Shown in pieces: positions 13,401-23,888 of a stretch of 64,000 nt of DNA (its first letter is position 1; every line of letters starts with the position of its first letter). A program made the position numbers and the translations under genes. Below the pieces are notes generated by a model that saw nothing but the letters and a program-made list of their open reading frames with translations, was not told where the DNA came from and ran no database searches. The stretch is taken from assembly GCA_907163375.1 (NCBI GenBank), contig CAJQUW010007504.1:124001-188000 (forward strand), read 5' to 3'. The stretch is from Prostheceraeus crozeri (lineage: Eukaryota; Platyhelminthes; Polycladida; Euryleptidae).

Positions 13401-13580
13401 AAACGATTTTGGTCTCTTGCAGGCTTTACAGCGCCAAATAAAGCCATCTTCACAACGACTTCAACGCCACAGTCATCTTCTGCAGTAATGAAACTTTGTC
13501 TAAGTTTGGCGATTCGACCTCAAGTTATTTTGCTTGTGTTGCAATCTTTATCGTTCTTTATTAAGCGAATTGAGTAACTA
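10464..13580 (+). other. Galpha intron, first part
   Basis: Intron between the exons at 10366 and 15161. Visible features: a GC-richer patch at about 11110-11450 with a short minus-strand ORF (11212-11448) of no known family, and a 'GTCAATGAAAAAAATTGAC' hairpin followed by 'ATTGACGCCG...AGCGTCAAT' at 12954-13000. No gene was recognised. Confidence 0.6.
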
Positions 13581-14240
13581 CTAAGGCAATTTTTAAGAAC
13601 CTAAAAATCGAAAAAATATGACCTAAAAGGGTTTAAACATAACCAAATATGACCAAAAAAACTGAAATTGTAATTTACATGTAGTAGGATTTAAAAATCT
13701 CAAAATATAGTAAAAATTATGTTTCCATTTTCAAGCAAAAATTTAAAAAGTTCAATTTTCGACAAATAAAACGATTTAATTCAAACTTTGACTGCAGTAT
13801 TCCCATTTACAGCCTGTTGTACAAAACAGTAATGTAATTTGCTACATTTGATGTTAAAAAAGGTCTCTCTTTGCATAACATCTTCTTTGACAAGGAGAAG
13901 AACGCTCCACCGAAGCAACGGTTGGCTGGCAGGGAAAGGCAGACGACAAACGAGCCAATCCTGGCGCCGCCGGTAGCATTCATATCTGCATAGGACGTAG
14001 GCAATGCATGCATCTTGCATTGCGTCTACTATCCTGAGACTGTATCGCGCTGTTGAGAAGATCAACATTGCGTCTTTCTGCAAGCATCGATAATTTTCTA
14101 TCCCATCTTCCCGGCATCTGAAACAGTCTAAAAGTACAGAAAAAGACCAAAATATGGCTAAATATGAATAGAAAATATGACAATATTACCTTATCCTAAA
14201 AATACGACAAAATATGACATGTCATAAAAAATTGCCCTAG
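13581..14240. mobile_element. MITE-like element, probably hAT-related (about 660 bp)
   Basis: The two ends are inverted copies: CTAAGGCAATTTTTAAGAAC at 13581-13600 and, reverse-complemented, CTAGGGCAATTTTTTATGAC at 14240-14221. Subterminal DNA on both sides carries many copies of an AAATATGAC motif (13610-13660 and 14150-14220). The flanks GTAACTAC (13574-13581) and GTGATCAG (from 14240) match at only 4 of 8 positions, with three of the four differences being transitions, which would fit a decayed 8-bp duplication. The centre (13860-14100) is GC-richer and has a 100-codon minus-strand ORF (13781-14083) that I do not recognise. No transposase is visible, so it is non-autonomous. Confidence 0.6.
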
Positions 14241-15160
14241 TGATCAGGAAAGATTGGACAATAACGTTTATTATTGTATAGTCGTCCCTGCTCTGATGGA
14301 CTACTAATGTCATTTCCCCTACGTCATAAGCACGCGCACACGTAGTCATTGTCGACTACCGATCAAATAAAATGTCATAAATCCACCGTGTAGATGCCGA
14401 ATCAAACACTGTTTTCTGTCCCCTTCTCGCGTCAGCATGCAGTATAGGTACAGAAAACTTTCAAGAAAATTTTCAAACTACTTTTAAGTCTACAGAAAAC
14501 CGGAGCGACCAAATCTTAACAATGAGGAATTTACCCGCTGTATTGTAAAATTGACGATGACGCTGTTTTTGAGGGGCAAATTGACGCCGGTAGCGTCAAT
14601 CTCCGCTGTTAAAAAAAAGCGCATGAATACTTTAGATAATACAGATGAAATACACCTGGGGAAAAGAGACATTAAACGGGGGTAAGGTAAGGTATATACG
14701 ATAGTTGAAAAAGTAGATTTGCAACGGGACCCATAAACGACTATATAGCTTATGTACAGTTAGAGCCAACTGCTGCAACTTCCAAAAATAACTAAAACAT
14801 GCAATAAATGGGAGGCCAAAGCTGTATTGCTGCAAGCTTCCATAAATATGTTTATAATCAATTATCATCATTAATTCTGGCAAACGTCTGATTGAGGAAG
14901 CCAATTTTCTCGCCCCATAAAATTCTCCGTAGTCGTGGGCCTGGTCATTTTCATGTGGTCATCAATTTTATACTTAGTTCATTTTCTATAAATAAAATTA
15001 ACACCTTATTGCAGAACACCAACTTAATCTGAAAATTCAATTGTTGTATATTCTCAAAACAAAATCGCATAAGATAGCTCTGCATTCATTTGTGGTTTTC
15101 TTTCGTAACATAATTTTATTGATTTCATGAAGTTGATGATCGGTGTTATTTCTGTTTCAG
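14241..15160 (+). other. Galpha intron, second part
   Basis: Ends at the acceptor 'tttctgtttcag' (15149-15160). It contains a short palindromic motif ATTGACGCCGGTAGCGTCAA at 14580-14599, similar to one at 12968. The stretch at 14653-14690 (GGGGAAAAGAGACATTAAAC) resembles 21616-21655, suggesting a decayed dispersed repeat. No gene is seen. Confidence 0.5.
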
Positions 15161-15215
15161 TTTCTTGGATGAGATCGATGTGATAAGGCAAGACGATTAC
15201 TGTCCAACAAACCAG
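15161..15215 (+). CDS. GNAS: G protein alpha-s-like subunit, exon b
   Basis: A 55-base exon between the acceptor 'tttctgtttcag' and the donor GTAAGAG. With the two bases carried from the previous exon it encodes Tyr, then 'FLDEIDVIRQDDYCPTNQ', and ends in phase 0. This is the linker from helix alphaF toward switch I, equivalent to the 'YFLDKIDVI..DY.PS.Q' segment of Gs proteins. The small size and both boundaries agree with the exon that encodes this segment in animal Gs genes. Confidence 0.92.
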
Positions 15216-18200
15216 GTAAGAGGTCTCTAGATAATCATCAGCTATCATCTCTATCTGAATATTTGGCATTCTACATCAACATTTACAGCACTTATTATTT
15301 GACCATCAATGCACATTAACTACTGATACTGCTCTGTATGCAATACGCGAGAGAAGACACTGGTTACATAGCTTGATGATATCGGTTTTTGTGACTTTCA
15401 AATGGGTGGGAGAATCAAGTTCATTATAATAGCATTTAGTGATCAAAAACTAGTATACACGATGACATAAATGATAGACAGCCATGCATAAATGGTAAAT
15501 AATTGATAAAACTCTAAATACCTACCAGTTTCCTAGTTGTGTTTGTGATCATAGATTTCCTTTGCCGCAATCAATCATGTCAATGTAGAAGTGAAAAGTC
15601 TCCGCTGCTAAAAATTTGTTTTGTTATGGAGATTATCTTGTTAACAAATTAATAAAAATCTCTTCATCTTACCTCATCAGTTAAAAGATTTCTGACGAGC
15701 TTTGTAGTCGAACATTACAATGCCAAACGTTTCCGTTCCGCACTAGAGATCACTGGGATAGCTCCGAATAGTTTCAAAACTTAGTAATGCTGCCCATGAC
15801 ACAAGAGCAGTCTTCTTGACACAACAACTTAGAGAAGACATTACGTCATGGAAGAAGAAAAGGGAACAAAGCAACTCTAGCAAAATGTTGTCTATGCGTC
15901 GGCCATCATCTGTGCCAATAGGTGGGCAGAAAATCAAATACCTGGCGTTCATAGGAAAATAGCTTTTACTTACATTAACTTGCATTTTGTGTGTTATGTC
16001 TCTCAAAAACATGTGAACTAGACATACAATGGATTCATCTTCGAGAAGCATCATTCTAATTATAAATTAATGTTTCACTTAATTTTGCAATCGATCAAAT
16101 ACCAAAAGGTAATACTTTCGCTTAAACAAATTGTGTGAAAATATTTAAACGACTACTTGAACGAAACCTGCGTATGTGAATCTTCTTGCCAAGCTTCCAA
16201 AGTGAAATCTGCAAATAATTGCAGTCAAAATATTTTTAGTCCACAAGAATGCGCTGAATATGTAGGCATCGATTGATTTTCATGACATGAGCCATCAGGC
16301 TCTCAATGACTGAAAATGGATTTGAGATTTCTCATGCGAAAAAGCGCAACATTAAATCATTTTCTTTTCAATTCACAACAATATCTATCCGTGTAATTTC
16401 TCAAAACCACGAGAAAAAACTAGCCGGTGAAAGACATTCAATTCGACCTCGAAAATTAAAGAACTTATGTCATTTTTCCTGAATTTCCTTCGCTAGTGAA
16501 TTTCATATTCGATGAAAAAGATGGATGACATGAAAAGTCGCTTTTGCATTTCAAATTTATCTAAACCCACCTACATTCTTGAAATATATACTGTGAAATA
16601 CGGTATGTGCTTTTATATCCTCGGCAAAGAAAACTATATCCGAGTGTTACCAAAGTAAATTAGAGGTGAAATTAGACACTAACTTTTGGTTACAGCATGA
16701 CTTCAGTTGACCGCTAGTCGAAATCCAGGCCATTTTCAACCTGCTTTTGAACTTACATTTTCAAACCATTTATTTTAAGCAAATTTCAGTTTTTCTTCTG
16801 TCACTTTTACTTGCCGTCAAAGGTTTATGTAAGCTTCAATGAGCTTTGATTGAGCACCTAAGATTTTATAATTTGGCATGTGTGTTTAGATATTTTGACA
16901 CTCTATAAATCATTTTTGTTTGTAATTTTGCTTTCACGAAAGTAATAATACATAGAACACAGTGCAGTTACATTTGTTCATGCAAAATATATGTTTGTTC
17001 CAATCCGTATCGTGTGCTGACCTGATTCTTACCTTTAATTTCTGTAACATTTTTACCCAATATAGCTTATACTATTTTCGAAAATTTTCGAGAGCACAAT
17101 TTATATTTAAAAAAAGAAAATTCTGTTACATGCAGATACCAAATGTGGTTTTTCCGTTATTGGTTAATAATTACCAAACAAATGTAATAAATTGCGAGAG
17201 AATGGCACTATAAACAGATGAAGAGATTCAATTGAATAGAAAGAGAACGAACTACAAAGCGGCTGTTTCGAACACGCAGCATCAAACTATTATTGACTCA
17301 TTGAATCAATGTTCTCGACATTCACTAAAACAAAGTTCTATGTGCGAATCCATCTTCGAGTATATAGTCAAATTGGTTGAAAGACTCCTCAGAGATCCAG
17401 CATCAATGATCGAATCGACAGCAAGTGCAGTAGTTAGTTGTGAATACAGTTAGACTGATTCAATGCATGGCATACCGAAGGATACAATTGCAAACTATGA
17501 AAGGAATCATACAGACCTGTATGTGGCTAGAATTCATTTATAATGGGACCGACGCGGTACTGGCGTTGCCACGAAAGTTTTTGCGAGGCGATCGCTCCCT
17601 TCTCCCCTCTGGATAAATCATCGAGTATTGCTGGTAATTTCTTACAGGAGGTTATTTTTCCACGAAAACCCCGATGTTTTCCAACTGGGAAGAAGCTCCT
17701 TCTTCCAGCCAATCTTCGAAGAAATGGGAGAAATTGAGAATAATGCAGTAAAGCTGGCATGATGTGCCATGCTTCATTATTATGGCATATATAGTGAGAT
17801 TTCATGTAATCGAAATAGACTATGATTTCCCCATTGCATCACAATGTTAGATATGTACATTTCAGTGGAACTGATAGGCAGTGGTGTGATTAAGGCGCAA
17901 ACGTGGCGTCAAAGCGCGATTTTTTGTAGTCTGTCGCGAAAATTCACAAGTCTGTTTTAAGAATATTTCGAGAATTTTTGAAGGAGCTCATGGATATTAT
18001 TCAAAATAGTAGTAATGGCTTTTACTTGTTCTTCTTTGACCGGTCGAAACACGCTCTTTGCAAATTCTGCCCGTTGTTGAACGGGTATCACGTCTGTATC
18101 AGCCTCTCGGTCAGTACTTCTATGAAATGAAAGAACTTGAGTTCAATTTCGTGTGTGTCAAGCAGAATTTATGCGATCCAAAAGTACATTTTTTCTTGCT

Positions 18201-18399
18201 GTTTCTTGCAGAAGTACTACAGCGTCTGTTTGAGCTTGAGTTGTTTCAAGCAGAGGTTGTCAAGTCCATCTTTTGTTTCTGAATCAAGGGATCTGTTAAA
18301 ACGTTGACTTCTTCGTTTTGCTCACTCAGATAAAATTTCATCAAAAGTGTGGAAAGTGAATGTTGATAATAAGTCAATCTGGTAGCCTCCGCTTCAAAT
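15216..18399 (+). other. Galpha intron, unannotated part
   Basis: Start of the 28.9-kb intron between 15215 and 44089. AT-rich, with short ORFs at 15743-16054 (minus), 17232-17453 (plus) and 17527-17805 (minus) that show no family motif. Part of 17880-18400 may be the decayed upstream portion of the hAT transposase that becomes recognisable at 18400. Confidence 0.45.
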
Positions 18400-19308
18400 T
18401 GCTATGGGTGAAAGAGCGAGGCTAGCATTTGCAAATATGAATCCAGATGAAATGGTGATATGTATGAATTCAGTCAAAGCTTTTTCAATGTTGGAACAGA
18501 AAAATTGATACAGTGCTTGCCACTGAAAAACGAAATTCTTTGATCATGTCAAATGATAAATCCGCAACTACAAAAAGATTCACATTTCGAAAGTTGGATA
18601 TCAAAGCTGGCATGGCACCTACCTGGAGTAATATCTGAAAATGAAATGGATATCGTTGAGGCGAGGCTGCAGCAAGCGGAAACGTCAACTTAGATATCAG
18701 ATCTGGTGGAGTATTGGGAAAACGTTTATAAAAGTTGGAAACGGCCATTGTTGATGCGTATTGTAAAAGCCATTCTCGCTCTCCCTTGAACGAGATTAGA
18801 GTTGAACGGGTATTCAGCACCCTCAACAACGCGGTCACGAAACAAAGAAATTCCCTTGCGGTAAAGACAGTCAAAGCATCAGTAGTGACGAAGTCATGCT
18901 TTTAGGCGAAAGGTTGGACTGCTAGAAACTTGCCCATATCTCGTAATTTTAATGATCTCTGTAACAGTGACTGTGCGACTTATCGACGACGACTACAGGA
19001 GGAAATGACTGCCTCTGAAAACCAGAAACGACTTCAGCTAGAGAAACAGAAAGAGGAAGATGTAAAGAAGAAGGTACAAGTGCAGCAACATGTCGAGCGA
19101 ATGTTACAAGAGGCACTTAAATTGAAGGAAAATAACAATAAGGAAATCGAGGAACTTCGCTGACAAAAGGAAAAGATAACCGGGAAGAAACAAAGGCAAA
19201 CGGAAAGGACAACACAGTCTGTCATAGAATGGAAGGCAATAGAACTGGTCACAGTCAAAGGTCTACCCACACGTGTTAACAATGAACATTTCCGCATTTC
19301 ATCTGATT
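18400..19308 (+). pseudogene. hAT transposase C-terminal relic
   Basis: A decayed hAT-superfamily transposase on the plus strand, broken by frameshifts and stops. In order: 'GTEKLIQCLPLKNEIL' (about 18490), 'CQMINPQLQKDSHFESWIS' then 'KLAWHLPGVISENEMD' (18548-18650), 'YWENVYKSWKRPLLMRIVKA' and 'ILALP' (up to 18787), then after a one-base frameshift 'NEIRVERVFSTLNNAVTKQR' and 'NSLAVKTVKASVVTKS' (18789-18903). The 'VERVFS.LN....KQRN.L' block is the hAT C-terminal dimerisation region. A charged coiled-coil tail follows in another frame at 18930-19163 ('YRRRLQEEMTASENQKRLQL'). Motif order matches the family of the transposase at 62399-64000, which shows the N-terminal and middle parts of such a protein. 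No terminal repeats were identified. Confidence 0.8.
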
Positions 19309-21920
19309 AAGCTTCATGTACATGTATACGTCGTCATACTCTGATATTTATGCGAAATCCTCAGTGCAAGCATTTTTGCAAGGCTGTCAAATCTTGAACA
19401 AATCATTTTCAGCGATCTCTGTTAATGTGTACAATTTCATTCAGAATTAAAATGCCCATCAATATTTGGATGAGCCTGCTTGTTATTAATTTAATTTGAA
19501 CAGAAAATTGTAGCTTCTGTTTCTGGTGCAAACAGTTCACCTCTGTGCAATTATCCTACATTCTTGAAATTATGATTTTTCTCTTAATATTTTTAAAAGT
19601 TTTAATTGTCACGAAATAATATCATGGTTGTTTTTTTACCAGCTCATTCGGAGCTGTTTGAGATTCACGAGTAGGCCTATATAGTTGGACGAAGCGTCGC
19701 ATTGTTCCTATTTTTCATTTTCATTGAAGGTAATCAATTTGTTGCTGTGTTGGTTGTTATTCATTAAGGTATAAGATGTTGTGTTCTCTTGTTCTGATAT
19801 TTCCTACTCAAAAATAGATTTTTCTGAGCAATGCTTTTTATGAAAACTTGATGTGATGGGTGAAGACTGAAATGTTTTTAAATAATAGAAGGGCCTACAT
19901 TTGTTTTCAAATTAACGTAACTGCATAATAACAAATATTGTCTCGATTCTCATAAGAGTTACAAATAAAGTGTTGTAATTTACCATATCTGTGACATGTG
20001 CCTGTAAGCTAAGTGCTTCGAGCACTGGAATATCATAATTTTCCCTTCAACCTTGAGACAGCTTTTTTGGAAAGACTTCGACCTATAATCACAATTTTTT
20101 GGGTGATGAAAATGGTCAAGTTGATGGTCAAATGTTTTTTGTGAATTTATTTGTCTATGTTCCACAGCTATTCTTAATGCAATTGAAAGACTGTCAGATA
20201 TCTGCAAGTACGTGTGTTTTTCAGATTTATTTGAACATTAGCCTATTTACAAGGAAAAATATTTCAACATTTTCATTAACTTGACCTTTCCAGTCATCAA
20301 CTGAGCAAAAGTTTCCACTAGATCGTCCAGGCCTGATCGTTGAGGTCCTCAGATTCCTCAAATATTGTTAAAGCTAAAATCCTCAAAAATTCCTCAAATA
20401 CAGCCAAACTAGGAGAAACTCCTCAAATGTGAAACATTTTAGACCAAGTGTAAGATAATGTATTGTTTTGTGTTTTGGCGAATGACAATGACATTTTAAC
20501 TTTCAATCAAAAAACTAAGATGGAATCCTACATGCATCCTAAGTGCTAAGCATGAGTTCGCCAAGAAGTATACCTTGCTCTTGTTTCACTTGCGCCTTTT
20601 TCCTGGGAGCTACAGGTGTACCAGAAGTTAGGGTTTGTACGGACTTATTTTGTTAAGTAGACAGTCTGTCTGAAGTTATTCCTTGTCGAGCTCCTTGGTT
20701 CAATGCTTGCACGTATTTATTGAGTGCAACACTGCGATCAACCCACAACAATTTTATCTTTGTATACAGCAAGCAGTTTGGTATTGCGAGCTTCATAATG
20801 TTGCGTAAGCCGTAGAATTCTAAAAATATAATGCTTATTCAATTATTTTCATTAATCATCTTGACCTATTACACAGTTTTCATTATATGTTTCTGCGACT
20901 ATATGGCTGCCAAATGCATGTCTGTACTTCTTAAAGAACTTAAGGGCATCGATCATCTATATTCATTATATGATAACGTACAGGTGGCCCAGCCAACTTG
21001 GATTTCAGTGCTCTTATCAACTGAAGCTTTTGTCTCACTCATTCACTTCCGTTTTATATCCGCTGAATATGAACCCATCCGACGGGTTAAAGCGGATGAT
21101 CTTGAAATTGTGTCTATTTGCCTCCCGATCGCTTGAGTGCGGGGGTTCGAAGCTTATAGGGTTGTGCTATCCCATGTGTCTGTTTGCAGCTACGTTTTCC
21201 AGGGTCTGCCGACCGGCATCCTGGATGAATTATTCACTTACAGATCGTTTTCATAATTTGCTGAACACAGCTTGATGTGAAAGTAATGCACACATTTTTA
21301 TCGTTGTATGCGAACTTCTAGATTAATTAAGAAATTCAAACCACATTTTACTGGGTTGGTAGATTTTCAACCTGAGTCTTCTGCAAGATGTGGATGTCAA
21401 TATCTCAGAGGAACTTCATGCGAATACAGATTATCCTCTTTCACCTTTTGCCTAGATGAGACTAACAACTTTACTGACAAGCCTGCTCCTGAAATTAGAT
21501 CTGAGTGATGCTATCAAACCGCTAGCAAGTAAACGAGAGCCACCAAATTTTATGCAGTATGAGGTAATATTTATATGGCGTGTCCTACATAATGAATCGG
21601 AGTGGTCCAGCCCTTAAATCCGGGGAAGAAGAGACAATAAACGAGGAGTAAGAGTTTTGCCACAAACAATCCGCCAACAATTGTAGAGCTTTCGATGCTT
21701 TTTGGTTACTCACTTCCCAAATTTGTCTAAAATCCGTAAAAATGAATTGATCGTCACAAAGCCTCAGATGCATGTAGTTGAGGATATTTTCTACCTACAT
21801 TCAAAGAATTATACAAATCTGATAAGCATCATGGAATTGGAGACGATGGCATGAAGCATAGCGATGTTAGTGTCGTGCATAGAAATCTGATCTTTCTCTG
21901 AATATTTGTGCTAACACAGA
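19309..21920 (+). other. Galpha intron, with a cluster of TCCTCAAA motifs
   Basis: No gene recognised. At 20345-20428 the octamer TCCTCAAA occurs four times, plus one TCCTCAGA variant. Such a cluster could be the subterminal repeat of a decayed DNA transposon (the preceding CAGGCCTGATCGTTGAGG might be its end). ORFs at 20831-21275 have no motif. At 21136-21150 a GGTTCGAAGC stretch weakly resembles a Pol III B box, without a convincing A box. Confidence 0.45.
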
Positions 21921-23159
21921 ATGATCATGTCACAGCCAATATCTCCGAACAAGCCAAGCGATCGACGATGTGAAGTTTGCGAAGATTTCGTATCTGAATT
22001 GGACATTCACCTAGCTTGTGAAAAGTGCGATAAGTTTTTTCATGCACATTGTACGAATTTACCATCGTATGAGTTTGTCAAGTATATAAAAACTAAACGC
22101 AAATTTACATGTGAAACTTGTATGCATAATAACTATCCCACAGACATACAAAACATAACGAAGCACAATGAGTCACACAAAAGCAAACAGAATCGGGGAA
22201 AAGAAAACTTTGAAACTGAAATCGAAAAACTAAAAGCAAAACATCAGCACGAAAGAGATGACTTACTGAAATCGTTGAGGACATATGAGCTTGAAATGAA
22301 GAAAAATGATGAAGAAATCAGAAAACTAAAAGCCGAAATTATCGAGTCACGGTTGGCGGAAATTGATGCAAGAAGGATAGAAGAAAACAAAAAGGAAGAC
22401 AATTAAGATAATGAAAGCGAAGAGTCCGACGAAGAAGATGCAGCGAAAGAAGACGATGACACAGAAGATCAAGAATATTACTTAAAGACCATCAATATGA
22501 AAATTAATCATATCAGAAATGAGATGAAAGAAATACATGCAACGGTGACTGCGATTCCTGAAGATCGATTCAGAACGGTGCAAGTAAGCCCACGAAATGC
22601 GCGTTACCCAAAATTCCTACCGACAAATGCTTCACCCAAACTTCTACAAATAGAGCAACGACAAACTGAAGTAAAGCAGCAAACACAGCAGCAAGAAGTT
22701 CAACATTCGCATCAACAAGAGTATCCTCAAAGACATACTCAAAGGCCAAAATCCTTGCGATCATGCTATATCTGTGGAAGACGTGGGCACCTTTCCTGGA
22801 ATTGCTGGTTCAACACCAATCACTATACAAGACCACACCGAAGAATTCACCCACAACAATACCGAAGACCAATGCAGCATGAAAGACAAAGGAAAAATGC
22901 TGAATATGGCGGATATGAGTGGGCAAGTGAAAGCAGATACCCAAGGTATTCATACCGTGAGCAACGAACATACGACAGACGACAACAACAATATTACAAC
23001 AGAAATCACCGAAGAGAATATGATCAATTCCCTGACGAGAGAATCAGACCACAATCACCAAATCAACATGAGCAAAGAAACAATCAATATAGAACAGACA
23101 ACAATAGTTACATAAATCACTCAACACGCTATGACTATAATGAAAATTGGTATCTTTGA
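21921..23159 (+). pseudogene. PHD-finger / coiled-coil / CCHC retroelement ORF1 (gag-like)
   Basis: One reading frame of 412 codons interrupted by a single TAA (22404-22406); both halves are in the same frame and continuous in composition. Domains: residues about 16-70 form a PHD-type finger (CEVC...CEKC...HAHC...CETC); 75-160 is a Lys/Glu-rich coiled coil; after the stop comes an acidic stretch (DNESEESDEED), then a Gln/His/Arg-rich basic tail with a zinc knuckle CYICGRRGHLSWNC (C-x2-C-x4-H-x4-C, 22762-22803) and a Tyr/Arg/Asn-rich end. A PHD finger plus coiled coil plus CCHC knuckle is the build of the RNA-binding ORF1 protein of some LINE retrotransposons, and no homologous host gene came to mind. 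No RT follows in the next kilobases, so this is a truncated element or a stand-alone gene remnant. With only one stop and long open halves, insertion looks recent. Confidence 0.65.
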
Positions 23160-23206
23160 TGAATTAGCCTCTCCTTCCTGATCTGCTTAATTTTTTTCTG
23201 ACCGCA

Positions 23207-23266
23207 CGAAAGCACATAAATACCATCTTCCTACTGCATGTGTTTGAAAACTATGACATCAATAAT
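23207..23266. repeat. 60-bp direct repeat, copy 1
   Basis: Starts CGAAAGCACATAAATACC and ends ATGACATCAATAAT. It differs by one base from the copy at 23829-23888, 622 bp downstream. The flanks are not similar beyond the repeat. Confidence 0.9.
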
Positions 23267-23828
23267 ATATTGGAATATATTCAACCAATATACGAGTATA
23301 TACCTCAAAATTGCAATATTGTTTTCCAATGTTTTTGGAAATAAACAACTTTTGACTTTTGTCAGCAGCTTGGCACTTGAGGTCAACAAATTAACGGTCG
23401 GATTTACTGATTATCTTACTACGTACATCTCTAGTTTGCATTGCTCTGATAGTGTATACTTATATATTCTAGATACGTCATTACAAAAGTAACGCATTGT
23501 AACGGCGTTACCACTCCGGCGGAAAATGAAGAATTTTTGATGTTCGGCCTAATGTCTGTGATTTTGACAAAATTCCGCCGATTTTCATAGTTTTGATGCA
23601 ATAGGATCATCGTAGTTTTTGCAATATTTCGAATTTATCAATGTTTTAGTGTTGCTTCTTTTAATGTCTATTTTGCTGTTATACTGCTAGAAAATCTAAA
23701 AATTGCTGTTTGCAATTGATCTTGACAATAGTAGTATTGTACATGGTGCACATGTTTGAACTGTGGTCGTGAAATCTCACGTCTCGTCAAACTTGCATTT
23801 CTGTTTTCAAAATGAGAAGAGCAAGCGC

Positions 23829-23888
23829 CGAAAGCACATAAATACCATCTGCCTACTGCATGTGTTTGAAAACTATGACATCAATAAT
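23829..23888. repeat. 60-bp direct repeat, copy 2
   Basis: Second copy of the repeat at 23207-23266, 59 of 60 bases identical. The 562 bp between the copies has no recognisable gene. The pair could bound an inserted segment or be the remains of a local duplication. Confidence 0.9.

Noticed and set aside
21105-21180. GGTTCGAAGC as a Pol III B box of a SINE
   Set aside because: The box is imperfect and no A box lies at the right distance.
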